Origin: Verrucomicrobiota bacterium
Lineage (GTDB): Bacteria > Verrucomicrobiota > Verrucomicrobiia > Opitutales > Oceanipulchritudinaceae
DNA length: 44,565 bases
Direction: 5' to 3'
NCBI GenBank assembly: GCA_021208135.1
Contig: JAJOKB010000034.1
Coordinates: 1-44,565 of the forward strand
Shown: piece by piece, positions 1 through 7,970 of the stretch
Layout of the letters: the number at the start of each line of letters is the position of its first letter
How positions within the stretch are numbered: position 1 is the stretch's first letter
Notes under the pieces: generated by a model
The model's database searches: none
Seen by the model: only the letters and a program-made list of their open reading frames with translations
Told to the model about the DNA's origin: nothing
Position numbers and translations under genes: made by a program

Positions 1-541
1 TCGCCTATGCCCCTCGTGTGGCCTTGCAGTCTCAGCGGCAGGGGCTTCCTCCACAGCGACGTTGTTGTGTGCTTCAACCACCTCTTCAGCAGCGGCAGGG
101 GCTTCGGCCTCGGCCTTAACACTCTTGCGAGACTGGGCCTTACCCTTTTTCTCGTAACCAGTGTCAGCGGCTGGGATCAATTGAATGATAGCCATTTCAG
201 CGGCATCGCCAATACGGGTGCCGAGTTTGTAGATTCGGGTGTAACCACCGGGACGATCTACGAACTCATCCGCACGCTTGTTGAACAAGGTAGCGATGGC
301 ATCCACATTGCGCACTCTTGAAATCGCCAACCGGCGGTAAGAGAGCGCGCGCTCTGGAGATTGCTTGGCCTTCTTGGCCAGAGTGATGATTTTTTCAACA
401 AACGGACGCAAGGCTTTTGGCTTTGGGCAAAGTTGTTTTGATGCGACCGTGAGTCAGCAGGGCAGCTGCAAGATTGGCCATAAGAGCAGCGCGGTGCTCT
501 TTTTTGCGGCCCAACTGATTGTGGTGTTTGGAATGGCGCAT
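1..541 (-). CDS. rplQ: 50S ribosomal protein L17, 3' end outside window, frameshifted
   Basis: L17 is a structural protein of the large ribosomal subunit. The minus-strand frame starts [20 protein letters not shown] and covers the L17 fold up to [17 protein letters not shown]. After that comes an Ala/Glu/Lys-rich tail that runs off the left edge. The frame breaks at the T4 run 415-418: as written, translation stops at once, but with one T fewer it reads [20 protein letters not shown], the normal L17 sequence. It is the last gene of the cluster after rpoA, as in most bacteria. L17 is normally essential, so the break is probably a sequencing insertion. The acidic tail is longer than in E. coli L17. 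Confidence 0.93.
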
Positions 542-581
542 GGTACGGAAATAAGTTTAGATTGGTTGGACAGGTGCGAAA

Positions 582-1586
582 TCAAGCATCAACACGGCTG
601 TCTAACAACCGCTCATCTAGCTTCATTCCGAGGCTCAAACCAAGCTGTTCGAGCTTGGCCTTGATTTCATTGAGTGACTTCTTACCGAAGTTACGGTATT
701 TCAACATCTCCTGCTCGCTCTTCATTGCCAGTTCGCCAACAGTCGTGATGTTGGCGTTGTTCAAGCAATTAGCGGCGCGAACCGATAATTCGATTTCATT
801 GACCGACATGTTGAGCAACTTACGCAGTTTGTTCTGCTCTTCGCTCACTTCTGATTGCTCGCTTTCAAATTCAACCGTTTCTTCGGTCACGCGATCAAAC
901 ACATCCAGGTGATGCTTCAGAATAGCGGCGGCTTGCTTCAAGCAGTCGTCCGGGGTCGTGCGCCCATCAGTCCAGATCTCAAGAATCAACTTGTCGAAGT
1001 CAGTCATCTGACCCACGCGTGTATTTTCCACGGCGTATTTCACCAGACGAACCGGACTGTACAAGGTATCGACCGAAATCACGCCGATAGCCTGATCCGG
1101 AGTCTTGTTGTCCTCACCGGAGACATAACCACGGCCAGTGCGGATTTCGATGTCCGCATGGAAGCGCTGGGGTTTGTCCAGGGTGCAGATGACCTGCTGA
1201 GGATTGATGATCTGGATATGGGAGTCAGCCTGGATATCCCCTGCAGTCACAGGACCTTCGCGGTTGCTGACATCGATTGACAGACGGGTAGTCTCACGGC
1301 GATGTGAAACAACCAAGACCTTTTTGAGATTCAAAATGATATCGGTGACGTCTTCGACAATCCCCTCGATACTTTGAAACTCGTGCTGAACGCCATCAAT
1401 TTTGATGGATGCGATAGCAGCTCCTTCAATCGAACTGAGCAAAACACGACGGAAACTATTCCCGATGGTGTGTCCGTACCCGGTTTCGAACGGTTCAGCA
1501 ACAAACTTTGCGTAGGTTTCTGTGGCCGTGCTTTCCTCTTTGACGAGGCGATTGGGCAATTGAAATTTTCCAAGACGAATCGGCAT
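582..1586 (-). CDS. rpoA: DNA-directed RNA polymerase subunit alpha
   Basis: The alpha subunit dimerises to start RNA polymerase assembly and contacts UP elements and activators. The product is 334 aa, a normal length. The N-terminal domain shows the conserved GYGHTIGNSFRRVLLSS segment at about residues 36-52. An acidic linker rich in Glu and Ser lies near residues 240-255. The C-terminal helix-hairpin-helix domain is present (VGELAMKSEQEMLKYRNFGK, then KSLNEIKAKL). It starts with ATG (MPIRLGKFQLP) between rpsD and rplQ, so it is probably co-transcribed with the ribosomal genes. The frame is intact. Confidence 0.98.
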   Translation of the reverse strand: MPIRLGKFQLPNRLVKEESTATETYAKFVAEPFETGYGHTIGNSFRRVLLSSIEGAAIASIKIDGVQHEFQSIEGIVEDVTDIILNLKKVLVVSHRRETTRLSIDVSNREGPVTAGDIQADSHIQIINPQQVICTLDKPQRFHADIEIRTGRGYVSGEDNKTPDQAIGVISVDTLYSPVRLVKYAVENTRVGQMTDFDKLILEIWTDGRTTPDDCLKQAAAILKHHLDVFDRVTEETVEFESEQSEVSEEQNKLRKLLNMSVNEIELSVRAANCLNNANITTVGELAMKSEQEMLKYRNFGKKSLNEIKAKLEQLGLSLGMKLDERLLDSRVDA

Positions 1587-1607
1587 AACGTTTCCCAGGT
1601 TGTTGAA

Positions 1608-2216
1608 TTAGCGGCTGTAGAATTCCACGATCAACTGAACGTTCACTTCGCTTTGAACGTCTTCAGCGGTCGGCAAGCGATTCACAACGGCCTTCAAGGC
1701 ATCATCGTTGCGAGTGATCCAGAGTGGTACGGTACGAATGCGGGTGTCCTCCAGTGATCTGGTGGCCAATTGGCGTGAAGATGCGGATTCACGCACTTCG
1801 ATGGTATCGCCTGCTTTCAATTCGTAACTGGGGATATCAACTTTGCGGCCATTGACCTTGATGTGACCGTGCGCAACAAATTGGCGCGACTGGCGACGGG
1901 TTTTGGCAAAGCCGATGCTGTAGATTACCGCATCCAGGCGGGTTTCCAGCAACTGTAGAAAGATTTCTCCGGTAACGCCACGGGTAGCCTTGGCGCGCTC
2001 GAAAGTACGGCGGAACTGCTTTTCAGTCAGGCCATAGGTATAGCGCAGCTTTTGCTTTTCGTTGAGACCCATGGAGAAGTCTGATACCTTGCGGCGCAGA
2101 CGCGGGCCATGTTGGCCGGGAGGATGTGGTTTGCGTTCCTGTGCCTTGCTGGGCGGGAACACTGACATGCCAAAGCGGCGATTGATACGGGTTGTTGGAC
2201 CGGTGTAACGAGCCAT
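1608..2216 (-). CDS. rpsD: 30S ribosomal protein S4
   Basis: S4 is a primary 16S rRNA-binding protein that nucleates small-subunit assembly. At 202 aa it has the usual length. It starts MARYTGPTTRINRRFG, and its S4 RNA-binding domain includes RLDAVIYSIGFAKTRRQSRQ and VAHGHIKVNGRKVDIPSY near residues 90-130. It ends with the conserved VEFYSR. There is no Cys4 zinc motif at the N-terminus, so this is the zinc-free form. It sits 21 bp upstream of rpoA. In E. coli S4 autoregulates this operon; whether that holds here cannot be seen. Confidence 0.98.
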   Translation of the reverse strand: MARYTGPTTRINRRFGMSVFPPSKAQERKPHPPGQHGPRLRRKVSDFSMGLNEKQKLRYTYGLTEKQFRRTFERAKATRGVTGEIFLQLLETRLDAVIYSIGFAKTRRQSRQFVAHGHIKVNGRKVDIPSYELKAGDTIEVRESASSRQLATRSLEDTRIRTVPLWITRNDDALKAVVNRLPTAEDVQSEVNVQLIVEFYSR

Positions 2217-2258
2217 GAATAATCCTATTTAAAATGTTAGCGTTGAACGAATTTCGTC

Positions 2259-2802
2259 TTAGACGCGACGGCGTTTCTTAGGACGGCAGCCATTGTGCGG
2301 AACTGGCGTCACATCGATAATCGAAGTAACGGTCATGCCGAGTGTTTGAATGGCGCGGATGGCAGAGTCACGACCCATACCAGGGCCTTTAACCCGCACT
2401 TCGACTTCCTTCATGCCGTGGGACAAGGCGACCTTGCCAGCGTCCTGGGTGACCACTTGAGCAGCATAAGCGGTGCTCTTGCGGGAACCGCGGAAGTTCA
2501 TTTTTCCAGAACTGGACCAGGAGATAACCTGACCTTGCTTGTCGCAGAAGCACACCTTGGTGTTGTTAAAAGTAGCGAGAATGTTCACTATGCCACTGGT
2601 GACATTCTTGCTGCCCTTTGCCTTGCGCACGGTGAGGTCAACCTCACTTTTTGAGCAGTCGGCCGCTGTTGGCTGGCTGGACTTCTTTTCTTCTGCCTTT
2701 TCAGCGCTGGCCGGAATTTTCGGCAGCGGCTGCGGCGGCGCCTGCAACGGTTTCCGCAGCGGGAGTCTTGGTAACTTGCTCCTTCTTTTGTTCTTCGCTC
2801 AT
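2259..2802 (-). CDS. rpsK: 30S ribosomal protein S11 with N-terminal extension, frameshifted
   Basis: S11 lines the platform of the small subunit near the mRNA exit. The conserved core runs from [20 protein letters not shown] to the C-terminal [10 protein letters not shown] place the start at the ATG at 2800-2802 ([20 protein letters not shown]). From there the frame runs into a stop unless one T is removed from the T4 run 2717-2720, which joins [20 protein letters not shown] to the core. The resulting protein is about 180 aa against about 129 for E. coli S11, so it has an unusual N-terminal extension rich in Ala, Glu and Lys. The alternative is a TTG start at 2747, giving 162 aa with no frameshift. 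The core is certain; the N-terminus is not. Confidence 0.93.
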
Positions 2803-2832
2803 AGGATCTTACTTTTTCGTATCTAATGGAAA

Positions 2833-3207
2833 TTATTTCTTTTTCTGCACACCAACGGTCTTGCGTTTGCCCTTGCGAGTGCGCGCATTACATTTGGTGC
2901 GTTGACCGCGGCAAGGAAGGCCACGGCGGTGACGACTACCGCGATAGCACTGAATGGCCTGGAGGCGCTTCAGATTGCCAGTGATTTCGCGACGGAGATC
3001 ACCTTCCACACGAATGCCCTTGGCGATAATGAGCTCAGCCAACTGGTTGAGTTCCTGTTCGCTCAGGGTGTGCGCGCGGCGATCGGGGTCGATACCGACC
3101 TCTTCAACGAGTGCGTTAGCGGTTGTCAGCCCGATGCCATAGATATAGCACAGGGAGTACGGGATCTTTTTGTTGCCGGGTATGTCGACGGCCAGAATAC
3201 GTGGCAT
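2833..3207 (-). CDS. rpsM: 30S ribosomal protein S13
   Basis: S13 sits in the head of the 30S subunit and contacts the P-site tRNA and the B1 bridges to L5. The 124 aa product starts MPRILAVDIPGNKKIPYSLC, carries the helix-two-turn-helix segment, and has the conserved basic RGSRHRRGLPCRGQRT motif near residues 88-103. It ends in a very basic tail (TRKGKRKTVGVQKKK). It is the first gene of the minus-strand cluster: no rpmJ or infA lies upstream, and the divergent neighbour is a gloA-like gene. The frame is intact. Confidence 0.98.
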   Translation of the reverse strand: MPRILAVDIPGNKKIPYSLCYIYGIGLTTANALVEEVGIDPDRRAHTLSEQELNQLAELIIAKGIRVEGDLRREITGNLKRLQAIQCYRGSRHRRGLPCRGQRTKCNARTRKGKRKTVGVQKKK

Positions 3208-3275
3208 ATTATGTGTCTTTAGTTGAATTACAGAAATGCAGGCACAGTGCGCCTACAAATCGAGGAAAAACGTCG

Positions 3276-3304
3276 AAAGAAGACCTCCCTGCCATTCTTG
3301 TCAA
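3276..3304 (-). promoter_or_regulatory. possible promoter of the rpsM-rplQ cluster
   Basis: In the divergent gap between rpsM and the gloA-like gene, the minus strand carries a perfect TTGACA (3299-3304). Seventeen bases further on is only a poor -10 match (TTCTTT, 3276-3281). The position, about 70 bp upstream of rpsM, is sensible. The weak -10 keeps this tentative. Confidence 0.25.
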
Positions 3305-3357
3305 GAGAAAGTTATGAAGTGTTTGCAATTTTGCCGACATCCAGCTTGCTTGTGTGC

Positions 3358-3741
3358 ATGGCTATTAAATTTCTACATACCCGTATACGTGTGAGCGATT
3401 TGGAGAAATCCATCGAATGGTACTGCAAGACTTGCGGTTACAAAGTGTATAAGCGCACGGACAAGTCCCCCTCTGGCAATCAAATTGTGCATTTGGAGAT
3501 TCCTGGCAATGAAGCTATGTTGGAACTGTGCTATTCACCTGACTTTCAGGTAAAGTTTCCCGAGGATTTGATGCACACCTGTATTGGCGTCGATGATATT
3601 GTAGCCTACTGCCAGATGTTAGCGGACCACGGCATTGAAATCTGGCCGTCTGACTGGAAGACCAAGTTCACATCCGGGGGCCGTAAAATGGCGTTCATCA
3701 CGGATCCCGACGGTTACGAAGTGGAAATTCTGGAGAACTAA
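3358..3741 (+). CDS. gloA: VOC-family lactoylglutathione lyase (glyoxalase I-like)
   Basis: Glyoxalase I converts the hemithioacetal of methylglyoxal and glutathione to S-lactoylglutathione in the cytosol. The 127 aa product has two VOC modules. Metal-ligand positions are visible: His in KFLHTRIRV near the N-terminus, Glu in AMLEL, His in LMHTCIGVDD, and Glu in the C-terminal YEVEILEN. I chose the ATG at 3358 because the frame upstream lacks VOC sequence and this start gives the standard MAIKFLHTRIRV beginning. It is divergent from rpsM and about 60 bp ahead of pdxJ. Another VOC-family lyase cannot be ruled out, but the spacing and length suit glyoxalase I. Confidence 0.85.
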   Translation: MAIKFLHTRIRVSDLEKSIEWYCKTCGYKVYKRTDKSPSGNQIVHLEIPGNEAMLELCYSPDFQVKFPEDLMHTCIGVDDIVAYCQMLADHGIEIWPSDWKTKFTSGGRKMAFITDPDGYEVEILEN

Positions 3742-3803
3742 ACCACTGCGGGGACCCAAGAAATTCAGTTGCTGAAGACGGGTGAATCCAGCATCCTGCT
3801 GCC

Positions 3804-4571
3804 ATGTACAACAACTACATCCGGTTGGGGGTTAACATTGATCATTGCGCCACGGTACGCCAAGCGCGCTACCGCAACTACGAGCGCCTTAGCGGAGGCA
3901 TCGTCGAACCCGATCCGTTGTTTTTCGCACTGTTGGCTGAGCGTGCCGGAGCGGACGGTATCACCGTGCACCCGCGGGCCGATGGACGTCATATTCAGCG
4001 TGGAGACGTAGAACGGTTGTGCGCAGCCATCCAGATCCCACTGAACATGGAGATGGGGTGCACCCGTGAAATGGTGGCATTCGCTGTGGACATAAAGCCG
4101 CGCACGGTATGTCTGGTGCCGGAAACCCGCGATGAAGTAACGACGGAAGGGGGCTTGGACATAGCAGGCCAGACTGGACGGGTACTGGATGTGGTCGAAG
4201 CCATGCATGCCAATGGCACGGATGTAAGTCTGTTCATTGATCCGGAACCGGAGCAAATTGAGTGTGCGGCCAAAATGAAAGTGAGATTTGTTGAGCTGCA
4301 CACAGGATCCTTTGCCAATGGTTGGCACTCTGAAAGTACCCGCGTACATGAACTGGCTAAAATCAGAGCGGCCACGGAATTAGCCCAGCAGTACGGTATC
4401 ACTGTTAATCTTGGGCATGGCATCAATTACACCAATGTGGCGGATCTTCGCTCAATACCAGGGATCCACGAGATGAACATCGGCCACACTATAGTAGCCC
4501 GGGCGCTGATGGTTGGAGTTGAGGAAGCGGTCAAAGAGATGCGCCGTCGCATGAACCCTGGACTCTTTTAG
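3804..4571 (+). CDS. pdxJ: pyridoxine 5'-phosphate synthase
   Basis: PdxJ condenses 1-deoxy-D-xylulose 5-phosphate with 3-amino-2-oxopropyl phosphate, the last ring-forming step of the DXP-dependent vitamin B6 pathway. The product is 255 aa. Diagnostic segments are LGVNIDHCATVRQARYRN at the start, ITVHPRADGRHI, LNMEMGCTREM, CLVPETRDEVTTEGGLD, and near the end VNLGHGINYTNV and EMNIGHTIVARAL. The first ATG matches the family start. acpS follows with no gap, the same pdxJ-acpS order as in E. coli, so the two are probably one transcript. Confidence 0.97.
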   Translation: MYNNYIRLGVNIDHCATVRQARYRNYERLSGGIVEPDPLFFALLAERAGADGITVHPRADGRHIQRGDVERLCAAIQIPLNMEMGCTREMVAFAVDIKPRTVCLVPETRDEVTTEGGLDIAGQTGRVLDVVEAMHANGTDVSLFIDPEPEQIECAAKMKVRFVELHTGSFANGWHSESTRVHELAKIRAATELAQQYGITVNLGHGINYTNVADLRSIPGIHEMNIGHTIVARALMVGVEEAVKEMRRRMNPGLF

Positions 4572-4976
4572 ATGCTGCCCATCCCACCCCAAGGCGGTCG
4601 CGTGCTGGGCATCGGCGTGGACCTGACAGAATGCGATCGCATCGCTGCTATTCTGGAGCGACAAGGAGAAGCCTTTTTGCGCAAAGTATTCACGCAGGAG
4701 GAACAGGCTTACTGTTTGCGACAAAGTAATCCAGCGCCTGGTCTGGCAGCCCGTTTTGCCGCCAAGGAAGCAGTATCCAAGTGTTTTGGAACAGGGATTG
4801 GCGAAAAGCTGGATTGGCTTTCCATAGAAGTTTGCAAAGGCCCCGCCGAAGAACCCTTCATTCGCTTGCACGGCAAGGGCCTGGATCTGCTGCGCTCGGT
4901 CGGGGGATCAGGAATCCTGCTGTCACTGAGTCATACCCGGCAACTGGCCATAGCCGCAGCCGTATTATACGCGTAA
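4572..4976 (+). CDS. acpS: holo-[acyl-carrier-protein] synthase
   Basis: AcpS moves 4'-phosphopantetheine from coenzyme A onto apo-ACP, activating it for fatty-acid synthesis. The family signatures are GIGVDLTECDRI (Mg-binding Asp), FAAKEAVSKCFGTGI (catalytic Glu/Lys segment) and SLSHTRQLAIA near the C-terminus. The ATG at 4572 follows the pdxJ stop directly. It gives about ten extra residues before the usual VLGIGVDLTE start, so GTG at 4602 is a possible alternative. The length of 134 aa (124 from the GTG) fits the family. It probably forms an operon with pdxJ. Confidence 0.95.
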   Translation: MLPIPPQGGRVLGIGVDLTECDRIAAILERQGEAFLRKVFTQEEQAYCLRQSNPAPGLAARFAAKEAVSKCFGTGIGEKLDWLSIEVCKGPAEEPFIRLHGKGLDLLRSVGGSGILLSLSHTRQLAIAAAVLYA

Positions 4977-5022
4977 AAGTTGCCTCTACCCACTCCATGC
5001 ACTTCCCTTTAAACCGCCAACC

Positions 5023-5868
5023 ATGAACACAAAAACAGTAGCAGTCTTAGGCCAGGGCATCATTGGCACCATCTGGGCCAGGCATTACGCATCCGACGGC
5101 CACAGTGTCCGAGCCTGGAACAGAACAGCACAACCGGACAACCCCTGGTTTGCAGCTGACGCAACGGCAGCGGTGGCGCAAGCCGATGTGGTGCATATTT
5201 GTCTGGCTGGCCCACCCTCGGTAGAAGCTGTACTGACCCGGATTTTACCCTCAATCGGTCAGAATACGCTGGTCATTCAATCCAGTACCATCTCTCCTGC
5301 GGCGGCCGAGCAATTCAGATCCATGGTTGAAACGCAAGGTGCTGATTACGTCGAGGCACCCTTCACCGGCAGCAAACCGGCAGCTGAAGGCAAGCAATTG
5401 GTGTACTTTCTCGGCGGTGCCGATGCACCCAGAGAACGTGCGGACCGATGGCTGACCCCAATCAGCAGGAAACGGTTTCACTTCGCTACCCCGGCACAAG
5501 CAGCCGCCATTAAACTGGCGATGAATCTGCAAATAGCAGCCGTCAGTCAGGCAATGACCGAGGGCCTGGCCTTGGCAGAGGCATACGGCCTGGACGCCGA
5601 ACAATTCTTTGACGTGCTGGACATGAATGTTGCCAGATCCGGGTTGGTTGACCTGAAGAAACAGAAGCTGCTCAGCAAAGATTACAGTCCCCAGTTCTCG
5701 GTCAAACACATGCACAAAGACCTGGATTTGGCATTGGCATCCAGTACCAACCTGAAGCTCTGCCTGACGGAACGCTGCGCAGACATTTATGCCGATGGAT
5801 TGGCATCGGGGCTCGGGGACGACGACTTCATTGCCCTGCAACAACTGATCCATTCGGATCAGCGCTGA
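5023..5868 (+). CDS. NAD(P)-dependent beta-hydroxyacid dehydrogenase family protein
   Basis: This belongs to the 6-phosphogluconate/3-hydroxyisobutyrate dehydrogenase superfamily, which oxidises beta-hydroxyacids or reduces the matching semialdehydes. The Rossmann motif VLGQGIIGTIWARHYASDG is at the N-terminus, the substrate loop is near APFTGSKPAAEGKQL (about residues 110-125), and the catalytic Lys lies in IKLAMNLQIAAVSQAMTEG. The product is 281 aa. The exact substrate cannot be told from sequence. The 3' end overlaps the convergent mutM by about 10 bp. Confidence 0.85.
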   Translation: MNTKTVAVLGQGIIGTIWARHYASDGHSVRAWNRTAQPDNPWFAADATAAVAQADVVHICLAGPPSVEAVLTRILPSIGQNTLVIQSSTISPAAAEQFRSMVETQGADYVEAPFTGSKPAAEGKQLVYFLGGADAPRERADRWLTPISRKRFHFATPAQAAAIKLAMNLQIAAVSQAMTEGLALAEAYGLDAEQFFDVLDMNVARSGLVDLKKQKLLSKDYSPQFSVKHMHKDLDLALASSTNLKLCLTERCADIYADGLASGLGDDDFIALQQLIHSDQR

Positions 5869-6671
5869 CACTGAGGACAAAAGAAGGTGCTGCGATTGTT
5901 CTGGGTGATGGCCTCAATGATGTGGCCACAGCGGTGACAAGCCTCCCCTTTGCGATCGTAAACCTGCAATTGTTGCTTAAAATATCCGGGTTGGTTGTCC
6001 TCGCGCAGGAAGTCGCGCAAAGTCGTCCCGCCCTGCTCAATCGAGCGATTCAAAACCATGCGAATACTGTCCACCAGGAGACTCACTTCGCGTTTTTTAA
6101 GAGTACATGCGGCACGCGCAGGATGCACTCCGCACATGAAAAGTGCCTCACACGCATAAATGTTGCCGACACCCACCACCACTTTGCCATTCATGATGAA
6201 TGACTTAATCGCAGTGCGACGCTGGCGGCACTGGGACCAGAGATAATCAGCGTGGAAACCGTCTTCCAGAGGTTCCGGCCCCAGATCTTTGATGAGAAAG
6301 TGACTGTCCCAATTGGGTCCCGCCCATAACCAGCAACCAAACCGACGTGGATCGTGATAGCGCAATTGCAGCGAATGACTCATCTCAAGGGCCAGATGAT
6401 CGTGGGTTCTCCATACAGTTTCGGGGGTACAAATACGCAAACTGCCGGACATGCCGAGGTGCACCAAAACCGTGCCATGAGCGAAATGCAGCAAAATGTA
6501 TTTGGCGCGTCTGCCCACGGCCAGCAACTGGTGCCCGCCCAATGCTGAAATTTCAGCGGACACAGGCCAACGCAAGCGCGGTTGCCTGATCTCTATCCTC
6601 CTGACAGTGGCTCCCGATACGTGCGGTGTGATACCGCGCCGGGTGGTTTCGACTTCAGGCAATTCAGGCAC
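5859..6671 (-). CDS. mutM: formamidopyrimidine-DNA glycosylase
   Basis: MutM removes oxidised purines such as 8-oxoguanine and cleaves the abasic site. The start codon is GTG (6669-6671), giving MPELPEVETTRRGITP. Pro2 is the catalytic nucleophile and Glu3 is the second catalytic residue. The helix-two-turn-helix segment includes VGVGNIYACEALFMCGVHP. A complete C-terminal zinc finger is present (CHRCG, then CPQC). The 270 aa length is normal. It begins about 10 bp after the repaired stop of the upstream dehydrogenase and is probably co-transcribed with it. The frame is intact. Confidence 0.97.
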   Translation of the reverse strand: MPELPEVETTRRGITPHVSGATVRRIEIRQPRLRWPVSAEISALGGHQLLAVGRRAKYILLHFAHGTVLVHLGMSGSLRICTPETVWRTHDHLALEMSHSLQLRYHDPRRFGCWLWAGPNWDSHFLIKDLGPEPLEDGFHADYLWSQCRQRRTAIKSFIMNGKVVVGVGNIYACEALFMCGVHPARAACTLKKREVSLLVDSIRMVLNRSIEQGGTTLRDFLREDNQPGYFKQQLQVYDRKGEACHRCGHIIEAITQNNRSTFFCPQCQR

Positions 6672-6681
6672 AAAGACAGGC

Positions 6682-7687
6682 TAGGCGTGCAAGGCGGCGG
6701 TGGCGCGTGTGATGGCCAGGCAGCCGGTTCACCAGCTATGTAGCGGCGGCATTCTTCAATCGCGTAATTGCCCATCCTGCGACACTCGTTATTCATCGAA
6801 CCAGCAATGTGCGGTGTAAGCACGACATTATGCATACTGTACAATGGGGAGCCCGGTGCCGGCGGCTCAGGAAAAGTTACGTCCAGCAACGCATAAATGT
6901 CAGTACGCTCACGCAGCACATCAATCAAACCCTCCTCATCAACAATCTGGCCGCGGGCCGTATTGATAAACGTCGCATTCGGTCGCATGTTGCGGAAATG
7001 GCCGGCATGGATCATTTTTGCCGTCTCGGGTAAGTTCGGTGCGTGTAGAGACACCACATCCGCCTGTTGAAAGACCTGCTCCAGAGATTCAGCTTTGCGC
7101 ACCCCAAGTTCAGCCATCCTCTCAGCGCTCCAGAAAGGGTCATAAGCGATCACATCGACCGCCAATGATTGCAGGCGCTTGCACACCATACGGCCAATGG
7201 CGCCCAATGAGATAATACCCACCGTGCTTCCAAATGTACCAATGACCTGCTCATTGGCACGCCAGCGTTCGGAAGTGCGCGAAAATCTGAGGTGTTCCCA
7301 GTAGCGCTTCAAACTGAGAATGATTTCCGCAAAAGTAAATTCAGCGACCGGAACGGCGTTGGCAGCGTAGGCACTGGTCACCAAAATTCCGCGATCCCAC
7401 AATTCCTCGGTGACAAAGCCCTTAACCGATCCTGCTCCATAAAAAATGGCTTTCAAGGCCGGTGCTTTGCGCAAAAATGCCACATCGACCTGCGGCATGC
7501 CCCAGCCAGAAAAAATCACTTCCACCTCACGCAGCAGGACAGGATTTTGTTGCAAGCGCTCACTGTTCATAGGGGGACTCACCAATTGAACCATGCCTTC
7601 TATTTTTTCGATCTCGGCTGGTCCATAAATTTTATGCAAAGAGTGATCCCCCAACAGGATCATAGCTTTCGGTTTGCGGCTGGTCAT
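6682..7687 (-). CDS. D-isomer-specific 2-hydroxyacid dehydrogenase, frameshift near 3' end
   Basis: This NAD-dependent dehydrogenase is related to phosphoglycerate and glyoxylate/hydroxypyruvate reductases. The NAD-binding motif is VGIISLGAIGRMVCKRL, the catalytic Arg is in NTARGQIVDEEG, and the catalytic His is in VVLTPHIAGSMNN. I prefer ATG at 7687 (MTSRKPKAMILLGDHSL) to the upstream TTG at 7720. As written the frame runs on through mutM to 6593 with a Pro/Cys-rich tail. One missing base near 6705-6718 would restore a natural end (ITRATAALHA, stop at 6682-6684). The substrate is unknown. Confidence 0.85.
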
Positions 7688-7970
7688 ATCGTTGAGTGAG
7701 AAGATGGATACACAATCCAATTAGGTCGATAAAAAAACAGGTCACTTTTGGAAAACCTTTACTTTTTTAACGGGATTCGACCACCGGTAAACAATCGCTG
7801 GGCACTGCTTACAACAAATGCCCAAGGCAAATGAACATGCCGATTTCATGTTTTTGGTTTACTCAAGTCCAGGGTCTGTCCTGCCAATGGATGGGTAGCG
7901 GGTGGTTGGGACTGAATGCGGATATCAAAAGCATTGTGCCGGTGAGTTCCTTGCTCTAAACAAATTCACT

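Noticed and set aside
415-418. Programmed frameshift in rplQ
   Set aside because: No slippery heptamer with a downstream pseudoknot or Shine-Dalgarno-like stimulator is evident, and similar breaks occur throughout the window in unrelated genes.
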